Source: Promerops cafer
Taxonomy: Eukaryota; Chordata; Aves; Passeriformes; Nectariniidae
DNA length: 64,000 nucleotides
Reading direction: 5' to 3'
Assembly (NCBI GenBank): GCA_013398275.1
Contig: VZSE01002737.1
Location: 1,164,481 to 1,228,480, forward strand
Shown: positions 39,870-52,780 of the stretch, piece by piece
How positions within the stretch are numbered: the first letter of the stretch is position 1
How the letters are laid out: each line of letters starts with the position of its first letter
The notes under the pieces: generated by a model
Database searches by the model: none
Seen by the model: the letters and a program-made list of their open reading frames with translations, nothing else
Told to the model about the DNA's origin: nothing
Program-made: the position numbers and the translations under genes

Positions 39870-42800
39870 GTGGCAACAGGCCCTTAAAGAACAGATGTTG
39901 TTGCAGCACTGAATGCAGTCTCCACACTGTCATCTAGTGGATCTAGTGGTGATAGCCAGAGCTCAGTTTACTACTACACTCTAATTTCACTGAACATAAC
40001 TGCAGCTTAAACTTTTTTTTTTTCCCTGTACACTTTCTGCCTTTTCTCACCCAGTTCTCCTGGGATTTCTCCTTTCTGAAGCCTCCTTTTACAAAAATTT
40101 TATTCTCTTCATTTTCAATCTTTAATACAATGATGCCTTTTTCTTTGGGTTACTGTAATTCCCAGGGAGGCTAATTGCCCACTGCTAGCCAGTGACTACA
40201 GAATGTATTTCCCTTTCTTTTAGGAGACTTTTCCTTAAATTAGGGTAGAAACAAGTTTCTTGTGTGTGCAGGGCAGAATAAATGCCCTTAGAGATTAATT
40301 ATGAGTGATGTAAGTGCCCCCTGATACCCCTCCAGGCTTCAAGGACAGCTCTACAGGCTGAACACACCCAAGTGTCTGTGGCCACACAGTGCCTCTGCCT
40401 CTCCAGGCTCCAGCCCCACAGCTTGCAGGCTCCTGCTCTGAGAAATTGACAGATACATTCAAGTACTACAAACACAAGGAAAACACGATTATGCCAGTTA
40501 TGTTTGCCTAAACCTAACAAGCATGGAACTACGATAAACCTAGCAGCGTGCAGGTATGACAAATATTAGCAAAGTGGAGTATGACAAGCACCCCAAAATC
40601 CTGAGTTCTCCCAGTTCAAGAGGGTCTGCAAGATGCAGCTGTTGGGTCCATGCTCATGAGGGGCATCCCACCTCATGTGTCAAGGTGGCGGGGAGGGGTT
40701 TTTCTTTGTAGCTGTGGATCCCCAGACAGTGGGATTTTCAATGCTGATCCTATTTTGCTAAGCCTACCTCTTGGCATTTGATTTTCCCTTTCATCCTCTC
40801 CGTTGTAGGGACCTGTGACCTTCTGTACTTGCTCATTTATGGAGCCGGATTGCTCCTCATTCCTGGGAGTCAGCTCTGAGTGTGTCCCAGAGGCAGCCCA
40901 TCGCTCCATCCCCACCCCACAGCTGCCTTCCTGAGGACTCAGCTCCCCAGGCTCACCCCGGGACAACCCAGCCCTTCTCTCTCGCCCTGCAGCTGGTTCA
41001 AGCCCTGGGATTTTGCAACATCAACCCTATGGTCTTACCAGATGTTAAATCAGCAATTAGCTAAATATATTCTTTCCAGGTCAGCAATTCACTGTTTTGC
41101 AGTTATAGTAAGTCTGTGATTTGGCCAGTCTCTGTCCTATCAGAAGAAATGCTAAATATGTTTGTGCTGCTTTGGCAATTTTGTCACTGGCCCATCTCAG
41201 CTCAACGGTCCCTTTCCTGTGACCCTCCACTGTGCCTGCAGCTTCTCTTACAAAAACTGAGAGAAGGGAAAAGGATTTGTCAGAAGTTGTAAACAAAGGA
41301 TATGAGGCCATTGACGTGCAGCAGAAAGGAGAAATGCAACTTTAAACATTTAGTCTAACAGTTTACAAACCACACTCCAGACCAGCTTTTCTTCTCTGCA
41401 TCTGTGCTTCTGCATTCATACCAGAGGCTCTATCAAAAACCTCTTGGATGAGTGCAGAGGTTATTTTTAATAAAAATTTTCAGTTTAATAATCATTTTAA
41501 TGAGCCTCTGGGAAAAAAAAGGAGAGGTATCTTCCACAGGCCACACTATTACAGATCTATCAGGGAAAGAAACCCATTGCCACATTCATGGCTGACTCCT
41601 AAATAAAAGCTGGGAGTGCAGGAATCAGTCAACCTCCTCTAGAGAAACCTGGGTTGGCTTCTTCAGCAAGTAATTTTCAAGAATTTAGATCGACTCAAAT
41701 GATGACAAGCAAATGAAGAAGGACATAACACAAAAAGGACAAAGAATTAGGAGCTAACAACAACTGCTGGAAATCAAGTCTGTGTTAGACCCTGCTAACA
41801 GGCGGCCACTCTCTTGGAGATGACAGCTAATCCACCCTGTCACCAAGCTTCCAACAGAAACCTGTCCCTGTTGAAAGGGCCACTGGAGTAACAGAAGTCA
41901 GGACAGGAGAAGAGTAATTGCAGAACAGAATTCTCCTCCTGTATCTTATCATGAATACACAGACCAAGTCTCCCAAGTAAGGCAAGTGGATATACTTACT
42001 TTGCTACTTGTGCTTTAGCTCAGTTTTGGGGGGAAGCAGCATGACGCCCTGTTCTGCATTCACCACTGAGAGCTCTCCAAATAGGTTTGAGTTTTTTACC
42101 CCCACTCCAGGCAGAGCATCCTGCTACAGGATGAGACTTGCCTCAGGGAATTTAACTTAATTAATTTCCAACTAATAAAAGCATTTGAGTAGTGATTTTG
42201 ATTTTTCCTTTTAAAAAAAGGAAACAAATATTTATATACAGGTAAGCCTTCTTCCTCTCCCATTCCAGGCCCAGCTTCACTCCATCACCCCAGGCTCCTC
42301 TCCTCCTCCTCCTGTCATCACTGCAGGGTACAATACACTCAGTTCTTTCATTGAGGCAATGGGCAGAGCAGGCTATGGAAAGACAACAGGGATTTCTTCT
42401 GCTGGAATCCCAGGAAGACCTCTGACCAGCTCCATGCAGAAAACAGCACTTGCAGCTACGGCATCCATGTCTAGTCCTCATTAACTATGCATTTGGCCCT
42501 CCTCCTGTTCCCAACACACACAACAATGGATTGAGTGAGATTCTCATCAAAACACTGTGCAACAGCTCTCTGCAGTTTCTTATCTCCCCTGCCACAAAGC
42601 CTCCCAGGAGTGCAGAACAGCTGAAAGCCCCTTGCACTAACCCAGAAGAGTGCCTCCCTCCCAGGCAGCAGTGGGGCTTCTCATCTTACTGCATTTTCTA
42701 ATCCCTGAGAACCTTTCTTTACACTGTGTATGGAAACTTACCTTCACAGTACTAAATGAGTACAAGTCCACAAAATCAGTGAAGTTTACAGAGCCATTAA

Positions 42801-44285
42801 ACCCTAAGAGCTTATCATATGTATTGAATAATCACCTCCAAATATTAAACATGTCAATTTTGTCTTTTGCTCTCTTTCCCATCCTCTTTCTATAAAAAGT
42901 ATATTTCTGTCATAACATTTTGAAATCTAAGGTTTAGGGACTCATGCATCTTGTCTGTGGCTGTTTATGGTCTTATCAGGGGAGAAATATGCATTGGATG
43001 TACTTGCACATCAGAACAGGTTCAACCACAGTTAGCTGCGTGAGATGAAGAGCAGAAATGATGAGAAGCAGCATCAGGCTTCCCTGTGGAAAGTTTTTCT
43101 TGTTGGCTCCTGTGACTGCCCATTTATCTTGTAGTTGCTGGAGATGCCCACAGGTGAAACAGGCAGTGCTAGAGACAGTTGTATCTGCTCTGTATCTGTC
43201 TGTCAAGCCAGCATGACCACAGTAAGGTTTGGTGTTTACATGTGACATTTATGCACATATCCACAGTGCTCGCTCTGTGGAGCAGATGGTCTCCAGGCTT
43301 TTCCCTGTAGGTACTCCTTCCAGCCCTAACACTGTTCCTTACAGATATTTTCCTTCCAGCAGCTGTCTGAATGGAGAGTGGCCAACTTATGAGCCATAGC
43401 AATTTAACAGAGATATTCCAGTATCAGCAAAAATTGCTGTAATACAATTACACTGAAGACTAGAACTGCACAGGGCAGTTGAAAATAAGAGCAACCAGCT
43501 GAAAATGGCATCACTGAACCCAATGAGCCCGTTGAAACCACATGATGTTAAAGGACCTCATATATGATTCTCTTACTGTACAACAACCAACCAACACAAG
43601 AACCAAGCAGAAGGTACATGGCTGGGCCATCCCAAAGATCCCAGCCATACCAAATCAGTGTAGGCACAAGTCACCATGTAAACACTGTCACAGAGCCAAG
43701 ATTCACTCCTTGGTATAAGTGGAAGGTATAAGAGGAAGAAGACACAGCTGTTTCCACTGGGACTCAAAACTGGCATTCTTGCTCATTGGATGCACAAGGT
43801 CAGTGAGAAGACTTCTCCAAATATTTAGAACATAAACATCGTGGGTCAATGGACTGAATACTTTCCTACTGAAAAGAATTCACTCAATTCCAGCATTTAT
43901 GTCAGCTTCATGTATGATTATGCAGAACAAAACCCAGAATAAATTCCTGACAGGAACTCTGTGTTGTTTGTACTGGGTACACTTAAAGCTGCAATAAATC
44001 TTCCTTCATGCAGGCAGTGTAATACAGGTAACTAAACTCTCAAGAAAATGAAAAATCTTCTCAGAGTTGACAACATTATTACAAAATCCTCCAGTGGCAA
44101 CATTCCCCACAAACTAATAGTTAGGCATCCAGAGAGAGAAACAAACAACAAACTTGCAACTACTTCCTTTTAACAAAGAATATCCATCACTTATTTTAAA
44201 GCTGCATTTCATCTACAGGAATATCTTCAATGCCTATTTAACTAACTGCAATAAGCATAACTTCATATTTTTATAACAAAAAAAA
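39870..44285. other. Gene-free stretch downstream of RESF1
   Basis: No exon or named repeat was recognised between the CR1 fragment and the likely RESF1 polyadenylation site. Open frames are short and on both strands. The sequence is AT-rich with ordinary poly-A/T runs. Confidence 0.45.
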
Positions 44286-44289
44286 AAAG

Positions 44290-45363
44290 ACAAGGTATAG
44301 TCCTCAAAAGTTTATTTCAAGTATAAAAACTGTTCAGTAAATTATCTACAGGTTTTTTGTTCAGGATAAAGGTTTAATAAGATAGAAAGAATCAAGTACC
44401 AAATCTCTGTAAAAATACGATTTGATTTTAAATTTTGAATAACAGTGAAAAGGCACTTTAACAAAAGATAGCCAATGACAAATACAACTGTTATGTCACA
44501 GTGAATGTGTAAGCAAACATAATCTAACACTTTATAAACGAAGAAATTACTCACAATCTAGCTGAACTCAGCACCATAATCCAGACAAGAGTGAATTCGA
44601 ACTCCCCGCGCTTCAACAATTGCACTTTTCTTTCAATTGCAAAGAAAGAGAGAAAGAAAAGCAGGAGAAGTCTTCAGGAAACCAATGGTTTGCAGCACTG
44701 TGTTCAAACTAAGAAGTCAGAGTTCAGTCCATACGAGCTCCACAAAAAGAAATGTAACAGAACTGGGTAGCAGCATAAATACTTCATAAATGCCCCTGAT
44801 CTGTATGCTTGCATTGAGGGGTTTATATTTCTATTCCCAGTTTAGAAAAAAAAGTTTCTACAAAAACAGAAAGCCTTTTTAGAAGCAAAACAATCAGACT
44901 ACCGGAAGCGGGAAACAGAAGTGTAATGCTTGGGAATCCACTACAATCCCTTTGCAGCAGAAATATTTTTCCACTGCCAGCAATGTAAAGTATAATAAGT
45001 AGAAGTTTTTGAGAAAACAGGAAAGAAAACAGGCTATGACAGTTTAAATGAGTTTGTTATTTTTTTGGTCAAGATTCAATGAGCTACTCTATCTTAAAAA
45101 AAAAAAGGAATCAAATACGCCAAAATCAACATTACATTTAAAACAGCATTTACAGCACCAAAGCATATCTGGACAATAAATACAGAATAGGATGGTAATT
45201 ATTCACAAATATGAGGAAAATAGGGAAGGAAATTTTCAACACCCACCAGAAAACTGTGGGCTTTTACAATTATTCAGCAATATGAAGTAAACAGAAAAAA
45301 AATTCGTCTTAGTGTTAGCAGTTTTTTCTCAGTGATAGTAAGACCTTTGATACAGGAGTGCTA
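44290..45363 (-). other. RESF1: RESF1 3' untranslated region (predicted)
   Basis: AT-rich sequence from the stop codon in the last RESF1 exon to a likely cleavage site just below the AATAAA at 44311-44316. No further splice signal or coding frame was seen. The length of about 1.07 kb is an inference from the position of the signal; transcripts could use other sites. Confidence 0.55.
44311..44316 (-). promoter_or_regulatory. RESF1: Polyadenylation signal AATAAA for RESF1
   Basis: The plus-strand TTTATT reads AATAAA on the minus strand. On the minus strand it is followed within about 30 bases by CTTTTGAGGAC and a T-rich stretch that could act as a downstream element. Confidence 0.5.
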
Positions 45364-45506
45364 TCAAGACTTTTGCATCTTTTTTTCCAGATACATTTTC
45401 CTGTAGGTCTGAAACATCTCTTTTGAGTCTTTGACAGGAATGTGAAGAGTCTCTCCATCTCCATCGAGGATCTGTATAGCTCTATCAAGAGGAATACTGT
45501 CCTCAG
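45364..45506 (-). CDS. RESF1: RESF1 last coding exon
   Basis: The minus-strand acceptor 'gtctgtcttgcag' ends at 45507, and the exon opens with CTGAGGACAGT. Joined to the preceding exon in phase it reads ...TAEDSIPLDRAIQILDGDGE..., continuing through KEMFQTYRKMYLEKK to a TGA at 45364-45366. It carries about 47 residues of the protein's C-terminus. A run of seven A residues on the coding strand (T7 on plus, about 45380-45386) precedes the stop. With one A fewer the frame would run on as EKRCKSLDSTPVSK... to a TAA at 45315. The longer tail looks more protein-like and, from memory, closer to mammalian RESF1 ends, so either a sequencing indel or a real C-terminal truncation is possible. Confidence 0.8.
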
Positions 45507-46663
45507 CTGCAAGACAGACAAGCACGTTAAAGCAAGAGTCTCAAAGGACTCTCTCTACTCCTTATGCATGTGGTACCTAAGACCTTCCAGTGTCAAAAAG
45601 GATGCCACAAACTTCCTTCCTAAAGCACTGGGCACCTCAGATTTAAAACAATCTCCAATGCATCTTTAAGCACAAAATGGCTATTTGGGCGTCTTCACAG
45701 GAGAGATTTCTGGAGGATATTAAGAAAGGTATGACAGAAAACATGCATTTGTCAAAGGAAGAGAAGAAGCAAGAAGAAAGGCTAAAAAGATGGCAGACAC
45801 CAAAGCCAGAGGACACAGGCAACAGCAACAAAAGATGCAAAGGTTGCAAACTATGTTACTTGCAACACCACAACACAAGTTATCAGCATGCAAGCCCTCT
45901 GCTCTAAAGCTAAGAAGCACATAGCAACAAGGGTACAGAATGCATTTTGTTTCCTGTTAGACCACTAGAAAAACAAAACTAGAGCTAGAGAGGTACCTAA
46001 AGCAAAGAAACAAGGACAGCTGGGAGCAACCTCACCCAAGATTTACAAAGGATGGAACAAACAAGATCCTGAGATGAAAGTTGCCACTGTTGTGACAGTT
46101 GACTCCTAGAGGGTATAAAAGACCATCCAAAAAGCAATTTGCCATTCAAGAGAAATGAGGAAGATGTTAATAGTGGCCCCACTTTTCCTCTGGGTGTCAT
46201 ACAGATTATCTTGTCCAGACTACTGTGACACACAGGTCCTGGAACTTGTAAGCACAGGTGTTATGTGTGGACAGTAGCAATGTACTGTGAAAGCCAGATT
46301 TATTTTAAAAATCACTTTCTGTTTTTGCACTACATTCTGCTACATCACTTCCTATATTTTAAAGTGTGAAAGAGTCTTTATATACAATTTAAAACTGTAT
46401 TTAAGTGCTGTTACTAGTGCTACATCCAAGTTAACGGCACAGGAAAATTTCAAAATTTCCAACAACACATTCATAAAGCAATAAAAAGCTACACAAATCT
46501 TTGAGACTTGTAAGTCTATTCTATGGTATCCATTTAATCAGCAGAATGAGAAAATAATAATTTTAAATGCTTTATTAAGGTTTACTACTGTAGAGGAACA
46601 TTTAAAACGAAGCAAAGAGGATTTAACTTGTATTTCAAATTGGACATTCAGGAGTCACTTCAC

Positions 46664-46738
46664 CTGTAGAGATCTCTTCCAGCTTCTTTTGCTTCACTGG
46701 TTCACATTTTAACCAATCTTCTTTTTTACTCTTGACAC
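46664..46738 (-). CDS. RESF1: RESF1 penultimate coding exon
   Basis: A 75-base (25-codon) exon with acceptor 'atttctttttag' just right of 46738 and donor ACAG|GTGAAG at 46664. It reads VKSKKEDWLKCEPVKQKKLE EIST, a lysine-rich segment. Both junctions are phase 1: the G left from the large exon plus GT makes glycine, and the final G plus CT of the last exon makes alanine. If the donor is not used, the frame reads on eleven codons to a stop, which would give a shorter protein. Neither junction is confirmed by transcripts here. Confidence 0.8.
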
Positions 46739-47496
46739 CTAAAAAGAAATTTTAAAAAAAATGTTTCTGAGGTTCCTTTATCACAAGTTTTGGCCTCTAT
46801 TCAGTATCAAATTCTAACACATATACTAGCACATGCAAAAGGAAATTTCCTTTGGGTATGAAAATTACTCCAAGGGCTGATATATACAGCTTAAGATTTG
46901 GGTTCATTTAAAAATAAAATACAACATTTGACATAAATATGCTTCAGAATGCACCGTGTAAAATGTTGAAAAAATGGGGTAAGGAAGAAGAAAAGAAAAA
47001 ATGGATGCTTAAAGCAATGATGGCAAAGGTAATGGGGACTATGGACAGGATATGTCTGGCCTAAGCCTGCCCTATTCCTCAACGTCACAAAAGATCTCTC
47101 CCTCCTCTGCCCAGCCAAACTGATGCACAATCAGGTGAACAGTGAACACAGATCAGATCACCTTTGGTAACTATGCCAAGGGAATCTACTTTCTACAACC
47201 AAGCCAAGCTAACTTCTACAAGTACTTTAGAAAGCCTTCTGCAAAGTTACTTGAAACTGCCATGCTCTAAAGTATTCTAATTTCATTCTCTAACACTTCC
47301 AGAAAATTGAAGGAAAACTCCCATGTTCTTTTTCAGCTTAAGACACAGCTGTGGTCTGTCAGAGAGCAAGTTAGGATATCTCAGCCTTCAGCCTCTACAG
47401 TCCCATGTTTTCACTGTCTGTAGCTTTGTGCAACATGAATTTAAAAATTAATACATAGTTTTTACTTAAAAAAGAATAATCAAGAGAGCATCATAC

Positions 47497-50400
47497 CTTC
47501 TACAATGACTTTATCTCTTTCTGGAGAATTCTTCGCAGCTAAGCTTTCTTCACCAGGGGCTGGATTTCTGAACAGTATCTCTGGACACAGCTTGAACTCA
47601 AGGACTTCCTGCTTGCATGATTTCTCAACTGTCGAGACAGACACATCTCTTTTTGAGTCGCTGCTTTTTGACACTTTGGTGGTTCTATGCCAGACAGGTC
47701 TAACAGGTGATGTCTCTAATTTTGTCAGGTAGATGCGCTCCTGTGCTGTACGTTTAAATGCCACTCTGTTCAGGTAGTGTTTCTTGGGTTCCTTTTGAAG
47801 ATGCAGCTTTAGTCTGTTATTTCTTCTGTTTAGGTACAGGAGATTTTTATCAGGAAACATTTTCTCAGAGCACTTATCTTTGTTTTGACCATCAAGATGT
47901 CTTTCTTTGCTAGAAAAGTAGTTTTTAGACATGCTAGAAGATCGAGCCCTTTTTCTCTGCAGTTTAAGCACAGAGCAATCTGCTAAGGAACTCCTTGGTT
48001 TCCAACCATTTTCTCCATTCAGTTTTTTAGCTTTGTCAGCATTTAGCATGCAATTGTGTGCAAGTTGCTTAGAACTCTTTGCTTCAGATTGTTTCAGTTT
48101 TTCCTCTTCTAGCTTTGCTTTCTTAAATTCTCTCTTCCCAACCATGTTTTCCTTCATCTTCCGTTTGAATGGCTGCTCCTGCAAAGGATGAACTTTCACA
48201 GATTTATGCTGAGAATATTTCGTGTGTCTTGATTTGAAGTCTACAGTGCTACTATCTGAGAACTTTACAGCATCAGTTCGGTAACTACTCAATTTTTTAT
48301 GTTTTATTTCTGTTGATAATTTCACTTGCTCTTTGACACCAATTCCTACGTCTTGCCTAAGCACTTCCTTCTGTTTCCTACAGTTTTGTTCTTCAGCTGA
48401 GTTCTCTTCACAAGTTTTAATTTCTTGTCCGTGACTGACTTCAGAATGCTCCATTTCAACAGTTTCTGACTTCACAGATTGGTGAATGTCTGTTTTGGAT
48501 TTCATGGTCAAACATGGTTTGGTTATATCTTTTGAAAGGGACTCAGTTTTGAAAACTTTCTCCTTCTTTATGGACAACTTTGTCATGTTGTCTGCATACG
48601 TATGATCAGATTTTTCTGATAACTCTTGCGAGACTGTCTGGTACTCTTTTTTGTAAGAATTAAACTCTTTACTTGACACTTGGGTTCCTTTGTCAATCTG
48701 CAGACATTCCTTCCAACTGCTGCTTTTGTATTTATCACCATCCTGGTTTTCAAAGGAATTAACTAGTCCAGTTTTTTCCTGCTGTGCTGTAGGCAGTTTG
48801 TATTCATTATCCACCCTCAGCCTAGGTGATTTGTTCACTGCAGAAGTGTTTGGGCAAGTATCTTTGTTTTTGCTAATACTGTCTGGGATTTTTTCAGAAA
48901 TTGTCAGGTCTCCCACTGCACTGCTTTCCTCTTTCAAGGCATCAGATTGACCGTTGTTTTCTTCTGTCTCTGCAGAGTCACTATTTTCAGCTTTTGAAAG
49001 TTGACAACCATTTTTCTCTGAATCAGATGTTTCTAATTGAGAGGGACAATGCGGTGGTTTATATGCTACAGATACAGAACCCATTAAAGAGCAATCTTCA
49101 CTTTTTTCACTGGGATTAGACGTTTCTTGTGGGGTTTTTTCCTTCTCACATAGATTCTGACTAGGCTGGACACTGCCTTCAAGGCTGTCCTTGTCAGCTG
49201 AAGCCTTTTCTAACTGTTCACTCACTTCTCTCTTGTTTCCACTAGAGGGACACTGGTTTTGTCCGGGAGACAGTTCTTCAACCTGATCAGATCTTAACAC
49301 TGCAATTTTAGTCTGATTTACTGGGTCCTTCAAACGAGAATTCTTGTCACAAATTTTAACCTCTTTTTGAGACTGATTCTCTGTCCCTTCAGCCACAGAA
49401 CGATTTTGTGCTGCTTCTTTTGTTAGCATATCAGCACCTTCAATGCCATATGGAAACTCTTTCACTAGAGCAAGCAGCTGATCTTTTAGATATTTACTAG
49501 GTTTTGTTCCAAAAAAGTCCATCTCCTTTTCCATGCTATTTTTATTGGGCATGGAATTTTGTTTACTGTGGTCTCCTGGAACAGCAGGTGCATTTGTTTT
49601 AGCAGTTATGCTGATAGAGGAATCTAGTGAATTTTGAGCTAGCTTCTGATTTAGATTAGCAAGACTTTTCAAGTCATTTTCAGGATGCTTGAAAGACGCC
49701 TTGAATGACGTGTTTTGTTCAGAGGTAGAAACTGCTTTAGGAGGATTGCCACTGCCTTCCTTCTCCAGATGACTTGATGGTTCTTCCAACATCTTTAGCA
49801 GCAAGCTGTCTCTCTGGGAAGTGTTCTTGCTCAGCTCAGTTTTATGCAAGTCCAGATGTTGCTCCTTTGGCCTTGCACCAGACGCATTTCCTTCTGATGC
49901 CTGTGTCTCATAGACTGACTTGAATATGCCTGCTATTTGTGGGTTATAAAATTTATCACCCTCAACAAGAGAGCATACACTAGAAATACAAAACATGTCA
50001 TTTTCCAGCACAGCTGTGGATGTATCTCCTGCCTCTAACACAGCTTGCTTGTCTTCCTGGTATCTTATACCTTCTTGAGAGATTTGACTACAAAAATCTG
50101 TGCCTGATTCAGGAAGAGTAGCCTTGCTTTGTAATCCAAGCTGCAGATTTTTTCCTGCATCTTGTGCAGATTGACTAACTTTCCTTTGGTTTTCATCACC
50201 TAATTTGATCTGTTGCAAATCTGAGTCCACTTTTTGTTCCAGAACACAATCACTGGGTGATGACCAAGCATTTTCTATTGTTCCTTTGGCAGTATTTGCC
50301 ACACTTAAACCATTTTCCCCCTCTTCTTGCAAGCTACATGTGCTCCCCAAGTTGATCTCTGGATAGGTTTTACCTTCAGGTGTTGGGATCTTGCCTGCCT

Positions 50401-52741
50401 GCTCACTTAGTGTTCTTTGTTCACAAAGTACTAAAGGAGAGACAACTGCAACCTGAGGTTCAAAATTTTTTATCAAATTGGAAGTCAATGCATCAAGTTT
50501 TTGTCCCACAGAGGTAGTTGTTACAGGCAAAACGGCCTCGTCCATGCTAGCCAGAACATTTTTTTTTTCTGTCTTCTTTGTGTTTTGGTTGGAGGGTGAA
50601 ACCTGATTTGCTGTGGGGCTTTCATTCGACTGTTTATTTTGCACACTTACGGATTCTGATGGATACTTCCCCCACAGGCGAAGGCATGCAACCAGTTCTT
50701 CCACAGAGTAACTACAATTGCTCTGGTTACAGGATGCATTTTCAGTAAATGGTGTTTTTTTCTGGGCTACCTCAGACTGGAACTGAGCATCACCAGACGC
50801 AGTTGTTTCTGACGCAGGAGAGTTTGTGTGAGACACAGATGCCTGCTCACCTTTCAGACTTTCTACGTTCTTCTCACTAGTGCCTTTCAGCAAGCTTCCA
50901 CCTGAGACAGATGTGTCAAGCAGTGGTTTGTCATTACACAGGAGACTCGTCAGTATTTTATCAGCGGTAGCACCAGCCGTCTTCTCTTTCAGCACATTTG
51001 TGCTGCTCAACACAAACTGAAGAAATGATGAGTTCTCAGGGCCTATCTGCACAGTCTTTGATGCAGTCTTGACAGAGCTCCCTGCTTGAGTAAAACATGA
51101 AGCATTGTTTGAGGAGGTCACAGTTCCTTGAGAAGAGGCCAAGGCATGCACATCCCTTTGTTCCAAGGTGCTCTCAGGATTATTAAACTGAGCTGGGACT
51201 TTGCTCTGAGAGGGAACAGGAGTGAAGCTTGATGAAAGGTTTCCCTGCTTCACCTGAGGGTTACTTTGAGTCACCTCCAGTCTTCTGTTATCAGCACTGG
51301 CTAGGTTTTTGTCCTTTCTTTCTTCGTGTGAAACTGTGAGTGTGGGCCTCTCTGTCCTCACTGCTTCAGATGGGGAATGGGGTACATTTTGTCTGGGCAC
51401 ATATGGAAGACAATTAGGAGAATACGGATAACTAGAAGGAGGAGGAAGAGTACTTTTTACGTGATAGATTTTTTTTTTATAATTATGAACCGTTTCAAGC
51501 AGGACAACCTTTTTTTTAAGACATTTCAGCTTTTCAGCTTCCCAAGCTAGTCTCTCCTTTGTAATTCCTATTCCATGTGTTGCTGCCGTTGAAGAAATCT
51601 GAGCACTAACAGGCCCATTCAAACTACTAGTCTGGCTCTCTGGAACTGAAGCAGGATCACTCAGTGGCTTTGAAGAAAGAGCTTCTATTTCTTTCACAAC
51701 ATCAAGCAGTTCTTTGGGAATACCAGGGGATGACACAGAACTTTCATTAAAAGACCGATTTGCTGTCACACTTCCACTTGGATTACAGACATTCCTGACT
51801 GACTGACTGACTTCTCCAGATTGCTGCTTCTGACAGTGTTGCTGAATACTGTTAAACCCAGGAGCATTTTTTGGATCCAATGGGCATCTCTGCTGGTTGA
51901 TGTTGTATCCATTAGGTACATTTTGCACTTCCTGTGGTACACCCATTGAAGATTGTGCTGCAGGTCTTGAAACACAGTTGGCAGGCAACAAAGATGGTGC
52001 AGAACATCCTCTAGGAGCTTCTGATGCCACCTGACTCTGCTGAAATTGTGGCAGCTGTACATTTGTCCCAGTATGTTGATTCACTGAATATGAAACTTGA
52101 CACTGATTATTGGAATTAAATAATTGGGGTTGGACATGTTGCCCGGAAGTACCAAGAGGAAAAGAATTATTCTGGGGATGAATGCCACCTTGATGTAGTG
52201 TTGCAAGTCTCAGAGAATTATGCTGCAGTACTTCTGGCTGCACGGTGTAAGCGTTGGTATTGGCATACTGAGGCTCCCCAAGCACGTTCCTTACATTATT
52301 CCCTGTGTTCATTTGAGAGGACAGGGGGGGTAAATTTCTGCAGGGATAACTGTAGGGATTAGACACTGGCCAAGAAGTCGGAGTCATCTCTGGCCTCAAA
52401 GGTGAATTCTGAATGGGAGGTTTTGGAGCTGTTACGTACATCTGTTGATGTCGCTTAACTGAGTATTTTGACATAAAAAAATTATTACCAGTTACAGATG
52501 CTCCTGGTGAGGTTTGATCTAAAGTTTTGAATCCTTCACTATTTACAACAGGGAAGGGAACGTTGACAGTTGGCATATACATGATTTGGTTATTTTCAGC
52601 ATGAGTGCATGCAGTTTTAGAGTTGGCATTTGTCTGAGGAAAGGCATGTCCATTAGGCAGTAACTGAGTGAAACATGCTCCTTCACTTTGCAGGTTTGTA
52701 TTTGCATCAGCATTCTGGACTGGCCTTACATTCCAGTCCAT
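47497..52741 (-). CDS. RESF1: RESF1, retroelement silencing factor 1, giant coding exon
   Basis: This exon encodes residues 1 to about 1748 of RESF1, a large, mostly disordered nuclear protein that in mammals works with SETDB1 in H3K9me3 silencing of endogenous retroviruses. The start MDWNVRPVQN has a strong Kozak context (A at -3, G at +4), and only a 39-base leader separates it from a splice acceptor. The protein is rich in Ser, Gln, Asn and Lys, as expected for the family. Ordered-looking islands are a short helix LLDVVKEIEALSS near residue 350, YSVEELVACLRLWGKYP near 685 and DQLLALVKEFPYGIEGADML near 1090. A basic cluster RKMKENMVGKREFKKAKLEE near 1535 looks like a nuclear localisation signal, and a conserved-looking ERIYLTKLETSPVRPVWH lies near 1675. 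The donor GAAG|GTATGA at 47497 ends the exon; read-through reaches a stop at 47480. Predicted full length is about 1820 residues, against about 1750 in human from memory. The single-giant-exon layout matches the mammalian gene. Confidence 0.93.
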
Positions 52742-52780
52742 CTTTTCTTGTTTTCCTTTTCTTCAGGCAAAGCCAAAATA
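52742..52780 (-). other. RESF1: RESF1 5' untranslated part of the start-codon exon
   Basis: On the minus strand a long T tract ends in AG at 52781-52782, followed by TATTTTGGC and 39 bases to the ATG. The polypyrimidine tract makes this a strong acceptor, so the start codon lies near the 5' end of the giant exon and at least one non-coding exon must lie further right. Confidence 0.65.

Noticed and set aside
45442..45907. Plus-strand frames overlapping the last RESF1 exon and intron
   Set aside because: The lysine/glutamate-rich 76-codon frame at 45677-45907 is intronic relative to RESF1 and has no recognised relative.
51766..52062. 98-codon minus-strand frame inside RESF1
   Set aside because: It overlaps the RESF1 exon in another phase; its composition is that of a shifted frame.
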